DNA of 64,000 bases from positions 248,001 through 312,000 of the forward strand of contig JAOTON010002103.1 of assembly GCA_034440635.1 (NCBI GenBank). The letters run 5' to 3'. Both the position numbers and the translations under genes were made by a program. The first letter of the stretch is position 1; each line of letters opens with the position of its first letter. Source of the DNA: Lepas anatifera (Eukaryota > Arthropoda > Thecostraca > Lepadidae). Below are positions 1-11,574 of this stretch, in pieces. The notes beneath the pieces were generated by a model, which saw nothing but the letters and a program-made list of their open reading frames with translations, was not told the origin of the DNA and did not search any database.

Positions 1-398
1 TCCATCGATACTTATTGAGAAAAGCTCATTTCGTGATTTTCCCCATGTATTTAAAATGGGGAGGTCATGCTCTGCACATGACCTTAGGTCACTAATATCG
101 AAAATCTCGGAACATATGTTGTAGCTCTTGGTGGGCCCAATATGTGGTATGAGTTTCAACTTGATCAATTATCCCTCCTTTTAGTTATGCAGTCCTAAGC
201 ATTTTTTGAGGTGAGATCACTTCACCTGGCCTGGTGACCTGACCTGATATGACCTTGAGCTAAAATTTTCAGGAAAGATGTAAAAATGATGAAAGAACAG
301 CTAGATTAAGTGTGGTGGCGCTGCGCGCCGCCGTTTTTTAGTCACTTCGGAAAAACCTGAGCGGGGTCTAAAAAGATCCCCAATTGGGCGAAGGTTAA
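1..398 (+). repeat. Right part of a TTAA-flanked repeat element, cut by the window start
   Basis: The stretch ends in GGGCGAAGG followed by TTAA (395-398), the right terminus seen in other copies of this family (4738-4741, 15274-15277). About 65 bp inside the end is a GC hairpin at 314-332 (GGTGGCGC, loop TGC, GCGCCGCC). Positions 1-290 recur as a direct repeat at about 1907-2200. The sequence is rich in AGGTCA/TGACCT. No coding potential is seen. The short stretch 399-664 shows nothing recognisable. Confidence 0.65.
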
Positions 399-664
399 CG
401 CTTATCGATATCAAATACAAAAGCTGTCCACTCCAGGCTGCCCTTGTGGATCACCAATTGAAAATTCCAAGCATTTCACTCTTCACTTTCCTCTTTACAA
501 CACACATAGCCAAACTCTTCTAAATCAACGAACAGTCTATAAGGTAGACATCCGACAAGCACTAACAACACACTTTATAAGCATTCTTACACAGAGCAAA
601 ACAATTCAAGCCGATCAGGATCGGACCGTGGCCGAAATAGTCCAGTACTTCATTCTTTCCGCGC

Positions 665-1109
665 TTAACCCGCGCCCCGATGGGCCTCCGAGCACATTCG
701 CCCTGATGGTGGGATGCTTGAACACCCCCTCGAACTTGGCCCCTATGTTAGATAATGAAAAGAACGCGAACCCTCAGGTCAATATTGACGTCATTTCAGG
801 CCAAAGAAGGTGACATTTTTATTAGAGCTTTTGGGCTCTGGCATCTGACGGTTATTATCATTTTTAGGCACCATTCGCTTCCTCTCGTCACGGCGAATCG
901 AATGATGTATGTACATACACTATGACCATCCTAGGTCAAACCATAAAAATGACCTGGCCTCAGGTCAGATCAAGGTCACTTTTTAACCTAGCATAGCGAA
1001 TATGCATATCAATCAACTCGCAATAGCAATCCAAACGCAATGATTTCAAAATACAAGCTGTATCATCATTTCATGAAAAGCTATTGACCTACGTCTGAAA
1101 ACTGCTTAA
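665..1109 (+). repeat. Left half of a TTAA-family element split by a younger insertion
   Basis: It starts at TTAA (665-668) followed by CCGCGCCCCGATGGGCCTCC and runs collinear with the intact copy that begins at 14249. It breaks at an internal TTAA (1106-1109). The matching right half resumes after TTAA at 4738-4741 with the AGATGACCTCTC segment, as at 14757 in the uninterrupted copy. The material between is therefore a TTAA-targeted insertion. Short reading frames here look incidental. Confidence 0.6.
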
Positions 1110-4100
1110 TTCTTGCCCCGGTGGCGGGAAGGAGCCACCTTCGCCCTGGTGGGTGGGGGGGGGCTAAAAAAGACCCCCATGATCTCAAAAACTAAGAGAG
1201 CTAGAAAAAAGCGCAAAACGGCAATCGAAAGCTCTTCAAAAATTATATCGAAAATACTTCGGTCATTGTTCTCGTCAGGTCAATATCAAGGTCACCAGAG
1301 GTCAAAATAGGTCAAAATCGCTAATATGACGTTTACTAAGAAAAGCTCATATATCTCAGAAACTATGATAGCTAGAAACATTTTTCTAACACCATTCAAA
1401 AGCCCTTGAGCTGCTCTTTCATCACAGTGCATTCATGTTCGTGTTAGGTCATAGCCTAGGGAGCTAAAGGTCACTGAATATTGCGAATGTTCTTTGGAAT
1501 GTCCATAGCCACCCATGCATAAGGACGTCTCCTTTTTGCTAATAAATTCCAAACCAAGCAAGATACAGCCATAGTTGATGCGCCATTGCAATCGTCTCGT
1601 CAATAAAAATCGAATGATATATAATATTGCTATGCCAGGTCAAATTAGAAAATTTGACTTGACCCAGGTCAATGGTCTGACCCATTTTGACCTGGTATAG
1701 TCATTATGTATATCATTTGACTTGCAGTGACTATACAAACACTTTGGTGATAAAATAAAAGTTTTATCTTTGTTTATTCAAAATGTATAGAGTAAAACAC
1801 TAAAAAATGCCTATTTGAACTAAGGTGACCTTTTAAAGGTTAGAAACCAATTTTTTTATCAAATTCAGGAATGAGGTAAGAGTAAGCCGTAACCCATGTT
1901 TGAAGTTAATTCATTCCATACTTACTGAGAAAAGCTCATTTCGTGATTTTCCCCATGTATTCACAATGGGAAGGTCGTGCTCTGCATATGACCTTAGGTC
2001 ACCAATATGAAAAATCCCGAAACATATGTTGTAGCTCCCGGTGGGCCCAATATGTGGTATGAGCTTCAACTTGATCAATTAACCCGCCTTTTAGTAATGC
2101 AGTCCTAAGCATTTTTGATGTGAGGTCACTTCACCTGGCCTGGTGACCTGACCTGATATGACCTTGAGCTAAAATGTTCAAGAAAGATGTAAAAATGATG
2201 AGGGCAGGGGTCTAAAAAATGGTTACCTGGTCGCTGATGAAACCGCAGAGGCTGACAGTGGTCTCATTGGGGGTGGGGGGGTATTCACTCGATATGGCCT
2301 AGTCACTGAGTGCACCCTAAAATCTCCATGCACACGGTCTCACTGACTTTATAAAGCAGTCTCTGCCTCTTTTGCATCATATAATTTCATCTGGTTCACT
2401 ATATTCTTTTTATACAAACATTGCAACAAGAAGTGTATTGATTTATTTTGTATACCAATCCATTTTTAGGGCCTGCCCAGTCTACCCCATCCAAATTAAA
2501 TAAAACAAAAGCATGGAGCCAGCACCTTGAAATCTGCTGGCTTAAATATATGGCAACTTTACTGTAACTACAACCAATTTACACAGCAGCTGGTGTGAAC
2601 ACAAACGTTGCTCCGAAAGAAAGTTATGGTAGTATTTTTGCAATTTCTTCATTTTATGAAGGGTAGAATTCGGAGAATAAGATGTATGGCTATTGGAATA
2701 CCTATAAACATAGAAAATTGTATATCTTAGATCAGATTGAGGCTTAACATGTTAAAATGTGTGTTAACGACTGCAGATCTCAGTGCAAATCCTACCTTTC
2801 TGAGCATACTTATTTAAAAACCCTCTCACTTGAGCAAAAATGATATGAGACATTTTCTCTGAGCCAAGCAATCCAACAACTCAATGATAGCAGTGCTTAA
2901 AGATTTCAAAATACAACCACAGCAGGATAAAACAGAACCCATTACAGTCACACCAGGAATAGGTTACAAAGTATGGCAGTTTTGGCAAACCTTGGCAGTG
3001 TGAACACCCATACCCCAAGACTGGTGCAGGTAGTGAGTATTTTGGAGGGAAAAGACTGCTTCCTGTGTTTTGTATTGATGTGGGCTTTTTGATGTGTTCA
3101 AACTGTTCAATAATGAACATGTAAAGTACCAATACAAATGAAATTGAAATGACCACTACCTACCTAGCTACATAGAATGAGAAGTTGCATGGCGTAAGAC
3201 CCAATACTGATACTTACGGGCCACACAGAAATTGCAGACAATGCAAATGCAGTGAAAGAATACTATATGAATACCATATTTTCTGTTCTTAATGAGGGAT
3301 CAGTGTCAATGATTTCTCCAAAGTTCAGTGGAAATTGTAGGTGGCTGGTGGTGCGTTATAAATGGTACAACTTGATTGGCCTCCTGCCATACTTTGAACA
3401 ATGAGGGATAGTGTGCAGATGCTATGCATATTTATGTCTACAATTAGTATGGAAAAAAACATTAAATTACCAGCCTTGACCTGTGTCCACAGCTTCTCTT
3501 GCAATCCATTTGGACCACTGACCACCAGGGCCAAACTGACTTTCTGGGTAGATCTCTTTCACAGCAAGACCCTCGTGTTACTGCTTGGTGTGCCAGCAAA
3601 TGTTTTGATCAGTACTGGACTATGAGCATCCTTTGTAACCACATTTACACTGCCTTCGAATCCTTTTTCGCGCTTGCAACGGTTTCCATTTTCCCTTCCC
3701 TGATCACCACCAATTTGACGTGCAATCTCACTCAGCCAGCACCCGGACATTCTGAACCGAGCATACGTGATCACCCACTGACCCACTACAGCAAAAAATA
3801 AGCTGCAAACTAGGACAGCGAAAACTTTAAAATAATACCACCCAACTACCTAATAATAATTTCCATCTACAAACCTCCTCTCCCGTCGTACACAACTATG
3901 TATGTAAAAGGCCTTGGTACACAACCATCTCGATTTTCGTTGCTTTACATAAGATTGGTCCATTAGAGAAAAGCTGTCTCCAGTGTGACGTCACAATATA
4001 TAGCACTGGGAATACATTCGTGGTAAAGGAAATAATTGGGGCATTATCCTCAAGTGAGGTCCAATTATGCAAAGAAGATGAACATGAGGTTCCGATAAAA

Positions 4101-4741
4101 ATCATTGAGTCCCCTATGGTCATGCTGTAGCGGTAGCAGACCTTAGAAATAAGCGAGCTTTAACATGAGATCCTAGAGGTGAATGGAAGTTCGCTTGACA
4201 GCGTGACGTCACAATGAAGGCGTCTTCTGATTCGTGGTTGGGGGCTGGCTGGCACGGTTCCACAATTCCACCGATCCGTTTGTGTTTTGGGTATCTTGCC
4301 ACCGATAAGGGCAGTATTAAAGAATGTCATCCGAGAAGTAAATCCTCCAATCACAGAAGACCTACTGATTCTAGTATCATCTACTGCTCCGCGGGAAGTG
4401 AGGCCAAGTGAGACCATCCATCAGCGCTGACGAACTTTTTAGAGCCCATTGCGTTAACATGGGATGGTCTCAGTCTTTTACTTGGGGGGTTGTATTTGTA
4501 GGTAACTGTCGTCAATCGTGGTACTGTTTCCTCAATTTTCTATCTTGTTCAATTGGTCTCAGAAGTCCGTAGAAATTGGCTCTCGGTGGTCGCTGATGGC
4601 ATCAGCAGATCAGTGTTTTTTTAGACCCCTGGATGAAGGAACAGATAGACTATGTTTGGCGGCGCTGCACGCCGCCGTTTTTTATCACTTTGGAAAAACC
4701 CGAGAGGGTTCTAAAAAGACCCCCACCCGGGCGAAGGTTAA
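1106..4741 (+). mobile_element. TTAA-flanked element inserted in a related element; itself carries a hAT-like insertion
   Basis: Both ends abut TTAA. The left end reads GCCCCGGTGGCGGG and then CCTTCGCCCTGGTGGG; the right end, reversed, reads CCTTCGCCCGGGTGGG, so the subterminal parts are inverted repeats. The segment 4660-4680 holds the family's GC hairpin (GGCGGCGCTGCACGCCGCC). Positions 1907-2200 repeat 1-290. Without the hAT-like insertion at 2205-4631 the element would be about 1.2 kb, close to its relatives. No transposase is seen, so it is presumably non-autonomous. Confidence 0.6.
2205..4631. mobile_element. hAT-like DNA transposon copy (decayed or non-autonomous)
   Basis: Terminal inverted repeats are CAGGGGTCTAAAAAA at the left and its reverse complement at the right. 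They are flanked by 8-bp near-identical duplications, GATGAGGG (2197-2204) and GATGAAGG (4632-4639). The host repeat resumes correctly after the right copy, as comparison with 285-310 shows. A CAGGG-type terminus with an 8-bp duplication is characteristic of the hAT superfamily. The 2.4-kb interior has only short open frames (for example minus 3325-3534 and 3559-3786) and no transposase I recognise. The interior may be decayed or captured host sequence. Confidence 0.75.
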
Positions 4742-5071
4742 GTAGCCCCAGATGACCTCTCGGAGGTCACAGGTCAAAAATAATAGCATATTCATACCTA
4801 CCCTCCGCCGGCATTCAAATAAAAATACCACGGCAAAAATCAGTCCGATTTCTTGATTCTCCTCTGTGATGTACCACACCCGAAATAATACTGCCAAAAT
4901 GTTGTAACTTCTCCAGCCCATTTGCACGACCAGTTATAAGTTAGACAAACTTTCTCCGGAATTTGAAGACTCGGACAACATTGGTGGACCAAAAACAGCC
5001 AAACAGAACGTGAAATTGGTCTTTATGTTATAAATATATATTGCGGGATTGAGGTGACAGACACCACTGCT
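4742..5071 (+). repeat. Right remnant of the split TTAA-family element
   Basis: The first 45 bases after TTAA align by eye with 14751-14790 (AGATGACCTCTC followed by GGTC motifs). Similarity then fades. The remainder up to the next TTAA (5072-5075) contains no recognised feature. Confidence 0.4.
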
Positions 5072-5996
5072 TTAACACGCGCATTGACGAGGGATGGGAA
5101 CCCGCGGCCCTCGGGTTTTTCGGAGATAGCATAAAAACGGTGGCGCATAGGGCCGCCGTACTTGGCATACCTTTTCTCTCATCATTTTTACAACTTTTGT
5201 CAAAATTTTAAGGCTAGGTCATTTCAGGTCAGATCACCAGTGCAAGTCAAGTGACCTTACCTCAAAAAAGTTTAAGATAACATAAGTTGGAACAGGGCAA
5301 ACTTATCCGATTGAAACTCATATCACATAATGGGCCCACCTAGTTCTCTAAAATGTGATCCGGTATTTTTTATATCGATGACCTAAGGTCAGGTACGAGC
5401 TATGACCTCTCCATCGGAAATGCATAGGAAAAATGGTTTTAACTGAATAACTTAGTAACGGATGGTGATAGAGCGTTTATTTTAACGGCATAAAATTTGC
5501 ATTATCTTTGCAGTTCTAATGATATGTATTTTATCTAATTTGACGTTGACCTGACCTCAGGTCAGGTCAAATCCTTGATTTGACCTAGCAAGGTCATATT
5601 ATGTATCATTCGATTCTTCTTGCTGCGAGGATTCATATAGCTCAAATTATTTGGCTCTATCTTTACTTTTTCAGATGTAATGACCGAAAAGCTTAATTTA
5701 CATGTTATCCCTATGATGGCATGTTTTTGCCTCTAGTTACATTAAATGTGATCTGAAAAAATGGTTCAGACATTTCAGACATTCGGGTACCCACCCCCCC
5801 GTCAAAGCAAAGGTGGCTCAGACCCCCTAAGATCTCGAGAACCACGCTAGGTAGCGAGAAACGGTAAAAGGCGTTGGGTATCCCATTCACTTCTCCATCG
5901 AAACTGTTTGAACCATTTTTTGTCAGGTCACGTTTAAGGTCACTAGAGGTCAAAACATGCCGTCATAGGGATAACATGTAAATGAAGCTTTTCGGT
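5072..5996 (+). repeat. TTAA-family element (CACGCGCATTGACG terminus) with inverted-repeat right part
   Basis: It starts with TTAA and CACGCGCATTGACGAGGG, as at 13151 and 51124. It has the subterminal GC-rich block and dense AGGTCA/TGACCT hexamers. Unlike those copies, its right part folds back: 5675-5772 and about 5900-5999 are inverted copies around the TAGGGATAACATG segment. It is interrupted at 5997-6004 by the hAT-like element, beyond which matching sequence continues on the opposite strand to about 8152. Confidence 0.6.
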
Positions 5997-6004
5997 CATT
6001 ACAT

Positions 6005-8014
6005 CAGAGGTGCAGAAACTTGCCAACTCGGCTACTGGGGTTTGTGACACATTTATGAAAATTGAGGTGCATAAGTGTAACAAAATAGCGATCGTGACAG
6101 TATGGTTCAAAATCAAACCGCATATTTTCGAAATACAGAATGAAGCTTGTAGCGATAAATTTGATTTAGCAGCTCTGTTCTTCAATTGCACAGCGTACCT
6201 TCAGTGATACAATATTGGTACTGTGTTCAGTTTCTACTAAAACGAGGGACCCCCGCTGCAGAAAACCCGGAAACCGCTGTCACACTTGCCAGATTTTAAC
6301 ATGCAGCCCAATGGTGCCGATTGTTAGTAGTTGCCAGAAAGTTGCCGCCTAGATGCCCGAAATGTGACAGTCAATTTTTCCGAGAAATACATGATTGTGG
6401 GCATATTTAAGGCATTAAAGATAACGAAAATACGTTATCAAGTATTTCTCTGTCCATTTTGTCAGGTTAAATAATATTTAAAGTTTGAGTCTCTTCGATT
6501 TAGCGGTCCCTATTTCTTTGAATTTAGTATTAAGTACGCCTAAAAGCTACTAAGAAAAGTACTAAATGAGTGAAAGAAATAAACATAGCTGGGCAGCAAT
6601 TCTACCTAAACTACGCAACAGCGACAAGACAAGTTCGTAATGTTTATTTGATGTAGAGCCTGCCAAAAAATGTACACAGGTGGGAAGCCACTTTTTTAGG
6701 GCATATTTTTGGGGTATATCTGAGATAAGTGCAGGCTAAAACTGGCTGGAATAAATAGTGCTGCCCATAGCTAATCTAAGATAAATGTAGGCTACTTTGA
6801 GACTGATGCACTTTCACATATCAAACTTGGTTTTTCATTCCTTAGCTTGCTTGTGCCTTACCTTATTTGTGCCCTAGATCAAGATTGGTTAGGTAGATTT
6901 GGAGCTGGAGGAAGTTGGGAGAGTTGGCGCCAGCAACAGACTGGCAACAACAGTAATTCAGGTGAGATTTCATGATCAAATTATCATGTCAATATTGTAC
7001 AGATAGCAAATGTGTGCCAATGCAGTCCTCCGCAAAGTGTTAAAACACACACTAACGTGCACTAGAGTGGGCCTAGTAGACCCCCTTCTCATCTCAGGAA
7101 ATCGCAGAAAATCTCAGAAAGAAAGATACTTTGAAAAACGCTGGTTGGGGGTGTGCTGCTTACTACCAGTGGTGGTAAGCAACACACAGGACCTGAACTG
7201 CATGGAGTTAAAGCAGGACTTTGACTACACTGGATCTTTCTTTGGTATGAGACTTCCAATACCTCTGTAGGTACCTATTAGGCCAATAGACATAATTTTA
7301 CATCTATGCAGGGTAGTTGCCTCAGAGTTTTTACTGCAAGAAGGAATGAACAGGCAGGTGATAATCAGGTGTTGGAGGAAAATTTGAAGCATTTGATCTG
7401 TCTATAAAAATGCTACCTAAGGTCCACTTTACCAACACATTTTAGGTAGATCCAAATCCTATGTTGACATTGACATTTTTGTCCCTTTTGTTGATATGTG
7501 AGATAGAAGTTCAGTGGGGGGGGGGTGGAAGTTGTGATCAGGGTTCCCAATTGTGTGTAGGTGCACGCTCCCATTCATAGATTAGTTCCCAATAATAATT
7601 ATTTTCATGATAATTGCCACATTTAATCATGGGGAAATGTACCATAATTGGAAACACTCCTTCCAAAAATGGAAACTTTTTCAAAAAGGGAAATGCATGT
7701 CATTGGGGGGAAACTGCAGTCAGAGTTGCCAATAAAAGTTATGATCCCAATACTGGAAACAATGATCCATAATTGGAAATTTTCCTTCCAAAACATAAAC
7801 ATGATCTAAAAATGAAAACACAGTTTAATACTTTCATGCAGTAATGGCTTGGTGCTTGAACCTTGTCTGTTGCAAAAAGTAAGAGACAGGTAGATGACAT
7901 TCAGCATATTGGAAATAGTATTCAAGTATACAATTATCATTTCCAGCTTTTTGTGACAGAGGAGGCATACGTCGCATTGAGTTTGTGACAGCCAGCATAC
8001 TTTCTGCACCTCTG
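6005..8014. mobile_element. hAT-like DNA transposon copy with perfect 14-bp termini
   Basis: The left terminus is CAGAGGTGCAGAAA and the right terminus is its exact reverse complement. An identical 8-bp duplication CATTACAT lies at 5997-6004 and 8015-8022. The host repeat continues across the join, as comparison with 13700-13760 shows. These are the signatures of hAT transposition. The 2.0-kb interior holds only short open frames, the longest 86 codons (7010-7270, plus), and no recognisable transposase, so this is probably a non-autonomous or decayed copy. GGAAAC-type motifs recur at 7620-7800. Confidence 0.8.
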
Positions 8015-8022
8015 CATTACAT

Positions 8023-8152
8023 CTGAACAAGTAAAGATAGAGCAAAACGACTTAAACCGTATGAATCCTCGTAGCAAGCCAAATCGAATGATATATAATT
8101 TGACCTTGCTAGGTCAAATCAAGGATTTGACCTGACCTGAGGTCAAATTAGT
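8023..8152 (-). repeat. Continuation of the TTAA-family element beyond the hAT-like insertion
   Basis: The sequence is the reverse complement of about 13615-13745, including the AGGTCAAATC/GATTTGACCT palindromic segment and TATATAATTTGACC. Family similarity stops near 8152. Confidence 0.6.
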
Positions 8153-8834
8153 TGTTGCCTCAGGTAGCGGAGGGGAGAAGGAGCTCCTTTTACCCAAGCT
8201 GTTCTGCAGTACCCGATTTACGGCAGCATGCAGAACCCTTCCTAGTTTTATGGGTACCTATGGATAAAAAATGAACCGGCTTTTGATCAGAATACAATTT
8301 TTTGGGGGCTTATCAACTCATCCACTGCTATGGTTATACGGCGTCGTCGACTCTTGTTACTGTTTTATCTTAGGAGCTGGATTCTCCGTACTCAAGAAAT
8401 CTACCGGACGTAAACCCGGGCGACCCAGTAGAAAGTAAGTTCGACAAGCACCACACCACTGCGCCCCCGCAGGAATTTACTTTCACGTGTTTCTAAATCA
8501 GTAGCTCATATTCTTCACGGACAAATGCTAGCGCTGAAAATCTTAGTCTTGTACATCAATAAAGGCCAGATCACAATTCTCAGAGCATATCAGGGGCGTA
8601 TCCGTTATTTGCTCAGGGGGAAGGGGGCGTGGATATTGGCTCGGGGGCACTGCACGGGGCCCCAAGTGCAAAGATCGCCAATGAAAATAAAAAAGAACGT
8701 CAGCGGTGGCTGATGGGATGCTGGAGTGAATCGGTATGGTTCACGTGACTTTTATTGGCTTTTTTTACCTGCCTTGCTTGTTTCTTTGCTTATCTGGCTA
8801 AATCAAGCGTGGTATCCTTTTTTTGGAAGTGCCC
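8153..8834. other. No recognised feature
   Basis: Unique-looking sequence with short incidental open frames only. A CAGGGGCGTATCC motif at about 8590, followed by G-rich sequence, resembles a hAT-type terminus, but I could not find a partner end or a target duplication. Confidence 0.4.
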
Positions 8835-9615
8835 CCAACACAAATTCTTTGGGTAGTCTGAGAAAAATTGGTCGGCGCCTTGAGGCAAAACCTCCCCTCC
8901 CGCCAGAAAAAATCTTGAGTCGCTCGAGATGCCGAGTCTTGGAATCCCCGGGACCAGCTCTGTGGGCCCCACGAACCAAAACAAACTCTTGAAGGTCCTC
9001 GAGACCAACACTGGGCGCCCCAATAACAATTCTTGGGGTCCTCCGAAACCAGCTCTGGGGACCCCAAGGACCGAATCTAGGGACCCCCGAAACCAACTTT
9101 CAACCAGGTTCGAGACCCACTCTACGGGCCGACGAGACAAACCCTCGAAGTCATTGGAGACCAACTCTGAGGCCCCCGAGACGAATTCTTAAAGGTCATC
9201 CGAGAGAAGCCCTGGGCTCCCCGAGTAAACCTTCGATCCCGCAAGTCAGATTCTTGGGCCCACCGAGACCAACTCTGGGCGCACTCAGAGACCAGCTCTG
9301 GGCGCTCCCCCTCCCCCACTTGACAAACTCTTGAGGGTCCTCCAGACCAATTCTGGAAACTCCGGTAAAAATTCTGGGGCTGCTCCAGAGACCAAGTCTC
9401 GGGGCCCAGAGATAAACTCTGGTGTCCCGATAGCCGAATCTGGGGCTCCCAATTCCAAATTTTGGTGGGTCCTGCCAGACCAACGCTGGGCCCCTGAGAC
9501 TTGGTATTGAAAGTCTCCGAGACAAACATTGTGATGGTGTCCGTATTCTTATAATCAACTTTGGGAATATAAGTCAGAAAACGACAGGAGGCCGTGCAGG
9601 AAGCTCTTTACAGTG
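8835..9615. repeat. Degenerate minisatellite (GAGACCAACTCTGGG motif)
   Basis: Variants of CCGAGACCAACTCTGGGG recur roughly every 30 bases with heavy divergence. Overlapping short open frames on both strands come from this periodicity and are not genes. The distal part, 9249-9614, is duplicated at 11851-12225 with few differences. Confidence 0.7.
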
Positions 9616-10036
9616 CTTGTCTCCTTTTCACCGACCGGTTTCAGTTTATTTAATTAAACTATTTTTCAAGGTGTTCAAAATTCAAATGAGCTCGAGGGTA
9701 CAAATATTGCACTTGAAAAATCTAGTTTGACATGATTTATTTATGTAAAGAATCACTTCCGTTTAATCTATGCTAATTAGACGCGTATAAACACGGGTCA
9801 CGGCAAACTACATACCATCATGCATAATCACTTGGCAAGATAATCGACTTCAAATCATTGGCACTTATCAAATAAAGTTCCTCGGGAAGACACGAAAGGG
9901 GTGGGGGTTGTACAAAACTACCACTGTTAAACAAATCCATCGGATTCGAGCATACACAATTAGTCATCTTTTCAAAACACAACAGCGCAAACCATACACA
10001 TTGTAACTCATAAATTTACCTAACAGCCATCCTCGG
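9616..10036. other. No recognised feature (3' flank of Penelope-like fragment)
   Basis: AT-rich sequence lying 3' of the minus-strand Penelope-like pseudogene. It may include that element's 3' untranslated part, but I see no diagnostic motif. Confidence 0.35.
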
Positions 10037-11368
10037 TCAACCTAACTTCATCCCGCTCCTCAGCTGGGTTCCAGCTCTCCCACCTTCATTTGCATGAGCA
10101 TATGCGTTTGCTCCCCCTTCTGCAGCCACTTGACGTGTCGGTTCGGACTGGAGGCTAGTCTGCTGTTTTGTGCCCCATAGTGCGAGCTTACCAAGTCGGT
10201 TATTCTTTTGGCTGCAGATGGGTGGGGCATGGCCGCGTATGTGTATCGCTTCGCATATCTCGATTCGGCGTGCATCGTTGGTGTGGATGACTTTGGTGTT
10301 GTTGGTGAGGTCACTGCGAGTGAGTAGCGTACAGCATACGTAATGCACGTTACGGAGCCTGCAATCTCCGTATGGACAATCGAACTGGTACATTACGTTG
10401 GCTTTGTCTAACATCTTTGTCTCGCGTGGGCTGTTTCTCATGACAAGCGTCCTAACCTTCTTATTGGTGTAATAAATTTGAATACGCAGTTTTCCATTAC
10501 TGGTACACTTTACGTTTTTTGAGATTATTTGCTTCAGAATTCGCTCATCAGTCACATACTCGGTGTTCATGAAGTTTCGGTAGTAAAGTGTATGTGTCTG
10601 TATGGGGTCTGATGTGTGGATATCTGGTTTCCTGTCTTGGTCAGCGTAGCTGGCTTCCATTCAGCCGACCCGGGTTTAAGGCCCGGCGGCTTCCCTGAAC
10701 AAGGAGCAAGCTGGCTCCCGAGAAACCCTTCCAACAGGGAAAGAGTTGGCGACGCCATAAGACCCTGGTAGTTGGTGCGTCGATAAGCCCCAATAATTAT
10801 TATTATTATATGGTTTCCTGTCTAATTGACTTCGGATTTCTGAGTCGATCTCCCTGTTTGTATAACCGTTATTAACTAATAACTGCTTCACTCTCTCAAA
10901 TTCTTTGTGCATAGCTTCGTTTGATGAGCAGTGGCTAATGGCTCGTCGGACGAAGGACTTAACAACACTCTTTGTAGCGCTGGGGACATTCACTTCTAGC
11001 ACTAAGCTTCTGTCCCGCATTTGTGGCCTTCCTGTACACATCAGTGACAAATATATCATCATTACGGCGTACACGAACATCGAGAAATCGTCCTGTGCTA
11101 GTTTATAAGTGAACTTAAGTACAGAATTGCTCTCAAATTCACGTATCAGGGTTAGGAGATAGTCAGTATCTTGTATGTCGAGAAATCAGTCATCAGCATA
11201 TCTTAAGTATATAGAAGGCTTGTTCTCAATGCTACATGTAGAAATTGGCGAAGAGTGGGCCCAAGGGTGAACCCATAGATACGCCATCTTTCTGTCGGTA
11301 TAGTTTACCGTCTGGTCCTCGGAAAAGTGGTTGTTTTGTGCAAGCAATCAAAAGTTTTTTCTAGGAGT
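10037..11368 (-). pseudogene. 5'-truncated Penelope-like retroelement (RT palm, thumb, GIY-YIG)
   Basis: Read on the minus strand, 11330-11225 encodes VSMGSPLGPLFANFYM, and 11215-11190 gives YLRYADD followed by a stop where the family usually has Trp. These are the RT motifs around the catalytic aspartates of Penelope-like elements. A thumb-like region follows (SFVRRAISHCSSNEAMHKEF), then a linker and a GIY-YIG-like stretch (ANVMYQFDCPYGDC, VHYVCCT) in the open frame 10037-10660. Two in-frame stops in the RT core, one after FYM and one after YADD, show it is dead. The 5' RT is missing: similarity ends at the 38-bp repeats starting at 11369. A SINE at 10638-10810 interrupts the linker. 5' truncation is common for these retroelements. 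Confidence 0.85.
10638..10810 (+). mobile_element. tRNA-derived SINE inserted in the Penelope-like pseudogene
   Basis: The 173-bp insert is flanked by a 13-bp duplication TGGTTTCCTGTCT (10625-10637 and 10811-10823). It begins with an A-box-like TGGTCAGCGTAGCTGG and has a B-box-like GGGTTTAAGGC at 10672-10682, degenerate compared with GGGTTCAAGGC in the second copy at 19700-19866. It ends in an ATT-rich tail. Removing it with one duplication restores a continuous retroelement frame (QLDRKPDIHTSDP). Duplication length and tail fit LINE-mobilised insertion. Confidence 0.85.
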
Positions 11369-11515
11369 GATGATGTTAGGTTGGGGGCCGGTAGCTTACA
11401 TCGGTAGATGATGTTAGGTTGGGGGCCGGTAGCTTACATCGGTAGATGATGTTAGGTTGGGGGCCGGTAGCTTAGATCGGTAGATGCTGCTAGGTTTGGG
11501 CCCGGGCCGGTAGCC
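11369..11515. repeat. 38-bp tandem repeat (3 to 4 units)
   Basis: Units start GATGATGTTAGG at 11369, 11407 and 11445, with exact 38-bp spacing. A decayed fourth unit follows. The array sits exactly at the truncated 5' edge of the Penelope-like fragment. Confidence 0.85.
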
Positions 11516-11574
11516 GGTTGTAAAGAGTATCAGCGGTTCAGTTCAATAGGCGTTGCATCGAAGAAAATATAGCG

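Noticed and set aside
5946..5985. Homing-endonuclease-like site TAGGGATAACATG
   Set aside because: It resembles the I-SceI site at about 15 of 18 positions but is simply part of the TTAA repeat family; no homing endonuclease is present.
8590..8660. Second hAT-like terminus CAGGGGCGTATCC
   Set aside because: No matching opposite terminus or 8-bp duplication could be found nearby.
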